The position numbers were made by a program, and so were the translations under genes. Shown piece after piece: positions 56,759 through 64,000 of a DNA stretch of 64,000 nt. The notes beneath the pieces are model-generated. The model was given only the letters and a program-made list of their open reading frames with translations, made no database searches and was not told the origin of the DNA. The DNA lies in contig NC_089180.1 in assembly GCF_947507565.1 (NCBI RefSeq), positions 1,922,001 to 1,986,000 of the forward strand. Direction: 5' to 3'. Each line of letters starts with the position of its first letter. Position 1 is the first letter of the stretch. Source of the stretch: Oscarella lobularis. Lineage: Eukaryota; Porifera; Homoscleromorpha; Homosclerophorida; Oscarellidae.

Positions 56759-56929
56759 AAAGGAACTCTGTCACAATGGGTCCTCTAGCTGCCCCTCTAG
56801 CTGGCTGACTCGCCGGCTGACTCTCGGCTGGACGCAAATAAACAATTACGCTCTACAGGTCACGCGAGCGGATTTATAAGAGTAGATCCTGATCGAGTGA
56901 AAGTTGTATCGCAACGGCAAATTCGCTCT

Positions 56930-57066
56930 AAAACGTGATCGGCCAAATGTCTGCTGACGTCACAATCACACTTGGACCGATCGCAGGTGCCTTTAATGTC
57001 ACACTTTCTCGTTCCCGAACACCAGGGCGCGCCCGGGCTCTCAAACGTGATCGGGCTTGATCGTGC
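56930..57066. repeat. Dispersed repeat copy matching 19104-19290
   Basis: AAACGTGATCGGCCAAATG, CTGACGTCACAATCACACTT, CAGGTGCCTTTAATGTCAC and GAACACCAGGGCGCGC have counterparts at 19104-19290. The satellite array starts immediately to its right. Confidence 0.7.
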
Positions 57067-57067
57067 A

Positions 57068-58563
57068 AAATATATTCCGGCAAATGGTGTACGTACTCCG
57101 CCGGCAGGCGATGTATATATTCCGGCAAGTGGTGCACGTATACTCAGCCGGCAGGCGATGTATATATTCCTGCAAGAGGTGTACGTATACTCAGCCGGCA
57201 GGCGATGTACATATTCCGTCAAGTGGTGTACGTACTCCGCCGGCAGGCGGTCTATATATTCCGGCAAGCGGTGTACGTACTCCGCCGGAGGGCGATGTAT
57301 ATACTCCGGCAAGTGGTGTACGTACTCCGCCGGCAGGAGGTGTATATATTCGGCAAGTGGTGTACGTACTCCGCCGGTAGGCGATGTATATATTCCGTCA
57401 AGAGGTGTATATATTCCGGCAAGTGGTGTATGTACTCCGCCGGTAGGCGATGTATATACTCCGGCAAGTGGTGTACGTACTCCGCCGGCAGGCGGTGTAT
57501 ATATTCGGCAAGTGGTGTACGTACTCCGCCGGCAGGCGGTGTATATATTCCGGTAAGAGGTGTACGTACTCCGCCGAAAAGCGATGTATATATTCCGGCA
57601 AGTGGTGAACGTACTCCGCCGGTAGGCGGTGTATATATTCCTGCAAGAGGTGTACGTATACTCAGCCGGCAGGCGATGTACATATTCCGTCAAGTGGTGT
57701 ACGTACTCCGCCGGCAGGCGGTCTATATATTCCGGCAAGCGGTGTACGTACTCCGCCGGCAGGCGATGAATATATTCCGGCAGGCGGTGCATATATTCCA
57801 GCAAGTGGTGTACGTACTCCGCCGGCAGGCGATGTATAAATTCCGGAGTGTTGTGTACGTACTCCGCAGGCTGGCGGTGTATTAATTCCGGCAAGAGGTG
57901 TATATATTCCGGCATGCGATCTATATATTCCGGCAAGTGATGTACGTACTCCGCCGGCATGCGATGTATATATTCCGGCAAGTGGTGTACGTACTCCGCC
58001 CACAGGCGATGTATATATTCCGGCAAGTGGTGTACGTACTCCGCTGGCAGGCGGTGTATAAATTCCGGAAGACGGTGCATATATTCCGGCAAGTGGTGTA
58101 CGTACTCCGCCGGCAGGCGATGTATATATTCCAGCAAGTCGTCTACGTATACTCCGCGGGCAGGCGGTGTAAATATTCCGACAAGTTGTGTACGTATACT
58201 CAGCCGGCAGGCTATGTATATATTCCGGCAAGTGGTGTACGTACTCCGCCGGCAGGCGGTGTATATATTACGGCAAGTGGTGTACGTACTTCACCGGCAG
58301 GCGGTGTATATATTCCGGCAGGCGGTGCATATATTCCAGCAAGTGTTGTACGTACTCCGCCGGCAGGCGGTGTATATATTCCGACAAGTGGTGTACGTAC
58401 TCCGCCGGCAGGCGGTGTATATATTCCGGCAGGCGGTGTACGTACTCCGCCGGCAGGCGGTGTATATATTACGGCAAGTGGTGTACGTACTCCACCGGCA
58501 GGCGGTGTATATATTCCGGCAAGAGGTGTATATATTCTGGCAAGAGGTGTAAGCACTACGCCG
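57068..58563. repeat. 45-bp satellite array 2
   Basis: About 33 units of the same sequence and orientation as array 1 (for example GTGTACGTACTCCGCCGGCA). Several blocks match array 1 over hundreds of bases in the same order, such as the stretch with GGCATGCGATCTATATATTC (57911) versus 47766, so the two arrays share a recent common segment. Confidence 0.95.
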
Positions 58564-58569
58564 GGTCAC

Positions 58570-59455
58570 AGGCTAAGCCAAAACGTACTTTGGGACAATT
58601 CAACTTACGGGTTAACCGTGTGGTTAAGGGTGATTCGTTTCGTGGGGGTCATGTGGGGAAATTAACATAGGTATAGTGGCTAGGAGATGAACCGTTCATT
58701 CATGCCATGTGCCTCTATAGAAACTGACGTTTTCGCGGTTTTGGGCGACTCGTGTATGGTTTCGCCTGTGTGTTTGTTGGAATGAGCGGGAGGAGAGCAT
58801 TTCAGCGCAGGAGGTCATACATGTATGTCTTGGTTTTGGTGCATCCGGGTTGCACAGGTATTTTCGTTCGTCGTTTGACGGGATAACGCGCGACATCGAA
58901 GGTCGAATGACCTTTCTACACGGGTAAGAGAGGATGACGATTGTTGCGCGAGCGGTTCTGGGGCCCCTGTACGCGTGCGAGGGATTTCTTAGTCGATGCG
59001 CGCCCTTGGCGAGCGTTCGCTGTCGTTCGAATGGGTCCTGTTGCGTCTAGACGGGCTTCTTATCGTTGCGCGATCGAGTTCTGAGCATGTTCTGAGGCTC
59101 CGTTGCGCACGGGAATTTTTCGTACCGGCGATCGCTGTGTTTTTCGAGGCCTTTCAGTCCTATTTTGGGTTTCATGTGTCTTTAGGCGTGTTTTTGTCGT
59201 AATTAAGGTGGGTTTTTGCCCCGATTTAGACTGTTATGTTGTGTTGTTGGGAAAAAGAGTTTCGAGGTGATCATGGGAGGAGAAAGGGTAGGTAAGCTAG
59301 AAGAGCTTTGCCACCATTCGTTCAAGTAAGGGGGTCATTATTGTGGGTGGAATCATGCACTGAGCTTAGCAATTTTTTTAAGAACCACCTTGCTCGACAC
59401 GTCACAAGCAGGTAAGATCCTTATCTGTATAATTTAATTTGAATGCCTTTTTTAA
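58570..59455. other. Spacer between satellite 2 and dynein exon
   Basis: No supported gene. A 68-codon frame at 58996-59202 has no recognised domain. Confidence 0.35.
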
Positions 59456-59470
59456 TTTTTAATTTTTTAT

Positions 59471-60290
59471 AGTCTCGACGACCTGGCTGCTTTCATAATA
59501 CGAGTCGATGCGGGATTGGCCAAAGAGGTCGAAGACGGCGACTACGACGGTCTCGTTGCCGTTATCGGGCATTTGATGGCCGTCAAAGATCGCACACCGA
59601 ACACGGACAACATGTTCGAACCGCTCAAGCAAACGATCGATCTTCTGAAGACGTACGAACAGGAGATGTCCGACCAGGTGCACACGCTCCTCGAAGAGCT
59701 GTGACCGATCGATGGACGGACCTGAAAAAAGTGGCGGCGACAGCGAAGCCAGTCGTCGCGCCACTCCAAGCGAACGAAGTGGCGATCATTCGAAAGAAGT
59801 GCTCTTCGTTCGACGTGAAGCAGCACGAGTTCCGAGAGCTCTTTCGACGAACCGCGCCGCTTGCGTACAATTCGTCGAACGCGTACGCGCGTCTCGATCG
59901 GCTGCACGTCGAAGTCGCCGCGCTCGAACGCGAAATGGGCGCCCTACACGAATCGGCGTCGCCGTTCGAGGTAAACACGCCCGACTATCGGCAACTGAAA
60001 GCGTGCCGTCGACGCGAAGTCGGTCAACTGAAGCAACTGTGGGACGTCGTCAAATTGGTTCACAGTTCGATCGAGGAGTGGAAGACGACGCTGTGGCGAC
60101 AGGTCAAGGTCGAAACGATGGACATCGATTTGAAGAAATTCGTCAAGGACATTCGCGCTCTTGACAAGGAGATGCGCGCTTGGGACGCGTTCAGTGGCGT
60201 CGATTCGACCGTTAACGATCAGAAGAATATCCGTCTGGCAGTGGACAAGAACAGCTCGTACCTATCTCTCACCGAGCTGGCGTTTAGAGA
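59471..60290 (+). pseudogene. Axonemal dynein heavy chain tail fragment (DNAH9/11/17-like)
   Basis: Reads VAVIGHLMAVKDRTPNTDNM, FEPLKQTIDLLKTYEQEMSD, then LKKVAATAKPVVAPLQANEV, SPFEVNTPDYRQLKACRR, TLWRQVKVETMDIDLKKFVK and LDKEMRAWDAFSGVDSTV: the linker-proximal tail of axonemal dynein heavy chains that drive ciliary beating. At 59700-59704 the frame breaks (EEL then stop), and two extra or one missing base would restore DRWTDLKK. Motor domains are absent and reading decays after 60240. A fragment. Confidence 0.75.
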
Positions 60291-60407
60291 TATGAAGTGG
60301 TTCGGGTTAGTGAAAACGCCACTCATATCCATGACGTTCAGTATGACGTTCAGTATGACGTCAGGGGTTCCGTCCGATCTTTTAGCGCGCGTCTGGGGAA
60401 ACGAAAA

Positions 60408-61311
60408 ATGGACGAATCTCGCCGACGGAGTCTGACGTCATTTGGGCCACTAACGCCCGAACCGCGAACGCGAACGGGCGGATTCTTTCGCAAGTTCTTT
60501 TGCAAAAGACGCTTGGGACGAGGAAAAAGAGCCAGAAGTGGAAAGATTTCGATCGTCCACTCCTCCGCCGCGCCTCGCGCCAACGAAGTCCAAAGAGGAA
60601 CGAAAGTCTAAATCAGGATCAAAATTCTTCTTAGCTAGAGCGACAAAGGGAATATCGGCGACTAAACGAAAGAAATCGGAATCGTTGCGAACGATTCCGC
60701 CAAAGCGAACTCTGCAGACAGTTCTGAGTCGAATCGGGAAAATAATCGACACCCAGGTAGAAAGTAGGGCACTTCAAACCTAAAAAATAATTTAGAAAAT
60801 AATTTAGAAATTAAATTAAATTAATTATTTTTTCTTTATCAAGGGTTCAAAAGAGGAGGATCTTCGTCAATACTGGATGAACGACGAGAGCTGCAAGTCG
60901 TGCTACGACTGCGGCGGCCTTTTCACGACGGTTCGTCGTCGCCATCGCTGCCGCGTCTGCGGTCAGATATTCTACTCGCGTTGTTGCTGGGAGACGGTGC
61001 CCCTTCAGTGGGCGTACGGAGTGAAGGACTTGCGCGTCTGCAACTATTGCGCGACGATCGTCAAAGACTGTCGGCAGCGAGGCGAGCCGCACCAGTTGAA
61101 GCCTCCGTCGCCGGACAAGTCCACGAGTTCGTCTTTGACTACTGTTGCCGCCGCGGTGACGCCTGCTGCGAGTAGGGAATTGAAATTGGCTGGTGGTAGT
61201 GTTGAGGGTAGTAAGGTGGGCAGTTCACCTGGCCGCGCTGCGGCCGTTTCGCCTCATTCACGCACTGCTGGCTCGTCCGTTGATATCGGAATGTTGTCAC
61301 CAGTGGGGTAA
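60408..61311 (+). CDS. PIKFYVE: PIKFYVE N-terminal fragment (FYVE domain)
   Basis: Start MDESRRRSLTSFGPLTPEPR matches the PIKFYVE N-terminus. Then, in another frame from about 60465, DEEKEPEVERFRSSTPPPRL, and RTLQTVLSRIGKIIDTQ. After an intron (about 60756-60842), DLRQYWMNDESCKSCYDCGG, FTTVRRRHRCRVCGQIFYSR and CCWETVPLQW form the FYVE finger with its basic RRxHRCR-type motif, which binds PI3P on endosomes. The frame break lies near CGCGAACGCGAACGGG (60455-60470). DEP, chaperonin-like and kinase domains are missing; satellite array 3 follows at 61572. Confidence 0.8.
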
Positions 61312-61571
61312 GGATGGGAAACGGAGTCCGACATTTCTGCACAATAGTTCACTAGGTCATCGGTTTTTTTAGTAGTAGTCGACAATTGAGCTTTGTACTA
61401 ATGCTACGTCGACTGAGGTTAGGCCGAGTTCCGGCAGGAGGGCGTCCTTGTCTTTGACAATGTACCGAAAGGGCTGCGCTGATTCCGATTTGGCGTCGTT
61501 TGCCAATCAAGCTCAGCTAAAGCAGAGCGCTCTTAAGTTTGGCGCGTCGGCTCTGCGGCCAGCAAGGGTAG

Positions 61572-64000
61572 AGAGAGTACGAACGCCCCCTGACGGAATA
61601 TATATACCGCCTACCGGAGGAGTACGTACAACGCCTGACGGAATATATATACCGCCTACCGGCGGAGTACGACCACTGCCTGACGAAATATATATACTGC
61701 CTGCCGGAAGAGTACGAACAACGCCTGACGGAATATATATACCGCCAGCCGAAGTAGTACGAACGCCGCCTGACGGAATATATATACCGCCTGCAGGCAC
61801 AGTACGAACAATGCCTTACGGAATATATATACCGCCTGCCGGAGGAGTACGAACAACGCCTGACGGAATATATATTCCGCCTGCCGGAGTAGTACGAACG
61901 CCCCCTGACGGAATATATACTGTATACCGCCTACCGGAAGAGTACGTACGACGCCTGACGAAATATATACCGCCTACCGGCGGAGTACGAACAATACCTG
62001 ACGGAATATATACCGCTTGCCGGCGGAGTACGAACAACGCCTGACGGAATTTATACACGGCCTTCCGGCGGTGTACGAACACTGCCTGACGAAATATATA
62101 TACCGCCTACCGGAGGAGTACGAACGCCCCCTGACGGAATATATATACCGCCTACCGGCGGAGTACGAACACTGCCTGACGAAATATATATATACCGCCT
62201 ACCGGCGGAGTACGAACACTGCCTGACGGAATATATATACCGCCTACCGGCGGAGTACGAACAATACCTGACGGAATATATATACCACCTACCGGCGGAG
62301 TACAAACAGTGCCTGACGGAATATATAAAACGCCTACCGGAAGAGTACGTACAACGCCTGACGAAATATATATACCGCCTACCGGCGGAGTACGTACAAC
62401 GCCTGACGCAATATACAGCCTACCGGCGGAGTACGAACAATGCCTGACGGAATATATGTACCGCCTGGAGTACGAACAACGCCTGTCGGAATATATATAC
62501 CGCCTGGAGTACGAACAACGCCTGACGGAAAATATTTACCGCCTGGAGTACGAACAACCCCTGACGGAAAATATTTACCGCCTGGAGTAGGAACAACGCC
62601 TGACGGAATATATATACCGCCTGACGGAGGAGTATGAACAACGACTGTATATACCTCCTGCACGCGGAGTACGAACAACGCCTGACGGAATATATATATA
62701 CCGCCTGCAGGCGGAGTGCGTACAACGCCTGACGGAATATATATACCGCCTACCGGCGGAGTAAGAACACTGCATGACGGAATATATATACCGCTTGCCG
62801 GCGGAGTACGAAGACCGCCTGACGGAATATGTATTTCGCCTGCCGGAGGAGTACGAACACCGCCTGACGAAATATATATACCGCTTCCGGAAGCGTACAA
62901 ACATACCCTGACGAAATATATATATACCGCCTGTCGGAGGAGTATGAACAATGCCTTACGGAAAATAAATACCGCCTGGAGGCGGAGTACGAACAACGCC
63001 TTACGGAATATATATACCGCCTGCCGGAGGAGTACGAACGAAGCCTGACGGAATATATATTTCGCCTGCCGGAGGAGTACGAACACCGCCTGACGGAATA
63101 TATATACCGCCTGCCGGAAGAGTACGAACAACGCCTGACGGAATATATATACCGCCTGCCGGAAGAGTACGAACAACGCCTGACGGAATATATATACCGC
63201 CTGCCGGCGAAGTACGAAGACCGCCTGACGGAATATATATTTCGCCTGCCGGAGGAGTACGAACACCGCCTGACGGAATATATAGCGCTTGCCGCAGCCT
63301 GACGGAATATATAAAACGCCTACCGGAAGAGTACGTACAACGCCTGACGGAATATATATACCGCCTACCGGCGGAGTACGAACACTGCCTATATATACCT
63401 CTTGCCGGCGGAGTACGAACAACGCCTGACGGAATTTATACGCGGCCTGCAGGCCGCGTACGAACACTGCCTTACGGGATATATATACCGCCTGCCGGAA
63501 GAGTACGTACAACGCGTGACGAAATATATATACTGCTTCCGGAAGAGTACAAACATACCCTGACGAAATATATATACCGCCTGTCGGAGGAGTGTGAACA
63601 ATGCCTGACAGAATATATATACCCCTCTCCGGCGGAGTACAAACACCGCCTGACGAAATATATATACCGCCTACCGGCGGAGTACGAACAACGCCTGACG
63701 GAAAATATATACCGCCTGGAGTACGTACAACGCCTGACGGAATATGTATACCGCCTGGAGGCGGAGTACGAACACTGCCTGACAGAATATATATACCGCC
63801 TGCCGGAAGAGTACGAACAACACCTGACGGAATATACTGTATATACCTCCTGCACGCGGAGTACGAACACCGCCTGACGGAATATATATACCGCCTGCCG
63901 GAGTAGTACGAACGCCGCCTGACGGAATATATATGGCGCCTGCCGGAAGAGTATGAACAACACCGGACGGAATATATATACCGCCTGCCGGCGAAGTACG
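61572..64000. repeat. 45-bp satellite array 3, inverted subfamily
   Basis: About 54 units of the type ACGGAATATATATACCGCCT, ACCGGCGGAGTACGAACAAC, GCCTG, running off the right edge. This unit aligns with the reverse complement of the unit in arrays 1 and 2 at roughly 80 percent (TATAYACCGCCTGCCGGCGG is shared), so array 3 is a diverged subfamily in opposite orientation. Shortened 30-bp units (62455-62600) lack the GCCGGCG segment. Confidence 0.95.

Noticed and set aside
61572-64000. CRISPR-like array
   Set aside because: The whole 45-bp unit is repeated, with no unique spacers; the genome is clearly eukaryotic.

Overview
The window looks like nuclear DNA of a basal metazoan, most plausibly a marine sponge; homoscleromorphs such as Oscarella would fit, but that is inference. 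Short GT-AG introns (often 45-60 bp) cut almost every conserved gene. The gene content is animal: a Wnt ligand, a Death/ankyrin/ROC protein, CNOT4, a CSL (RBPJ) core, a USP25/28 protease, an axonemal dynein heavy chain, PIKFYVE, and SRCR, EGF and Ig-type receptors. No prokaryotic operons, rRNA, tRNA or CRISPR were seen.

Layout. 1-4154 (minus) is the Rep part of a Helitron RepHel protein running off the left edge. 5.0-8.6 kb holds a damaged RecQ-like helicase gene (minus) containing a 1.26-kb terminal-inverted-repeat element that carries a HECT-like C-lobe gene. 9.1-11.3 kb is an apparently intact four-exon Wnt gene (minus). 11.3-14 kb is repeat-rich. 14.0-17.8 kb is a Death-ankyrin-ROC gene, followed by N-terminal SHPRH, a BRWD/PHIP WD40 fragment and a full-length-looking CNOT4 with a 492-bp internal tandem duplication. 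24.3-28.6 kb has SRCR and DDX51 pieces, several foldback elements and a possible LTR. 29.1-35.9 kb is a run of same-strand gene pieces: HURP-like, TIMELESS N-terminus, CDK11 C-terminus, CSL core, then a nearly complete USP25/28 protease. 38.7-39.6 kb is a TRAF-like gene (minus).

The most interesting part is 40.3-46.8 kb. A dispersed repeat occurs there twice. One copy is split by a 4392-bp element (40574-44965) with 31-bp perfect terminal inverted repeats and an 8-bp target-site duplication. It encodes a multi-exon protein with a putative acidic D-D-E layout and a C-terminal RING-like cysteine cluster, resembling DUF6589/KDZ-type proteins. The other repeat copy lacks it (an empty site) but holds a mariner-like MITE instead. 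The rest contains three arrays of a 45-bp satellite in two orientations, a Ty3/gypsy polyprotein tail with a probable short LTR, an AT-rich segment with two convergent membrane-protein genes, a dynein heavy-chain piece and the PIKFYVE N-terminus.

Many host genes are partial, and at least five show one- or two-base frame breaks in otherwise conserved exons. Assembly or consensus error is as likely as pseudogenisation, so these should be checked in reads before any biological claim. Exon limits were read by eye.
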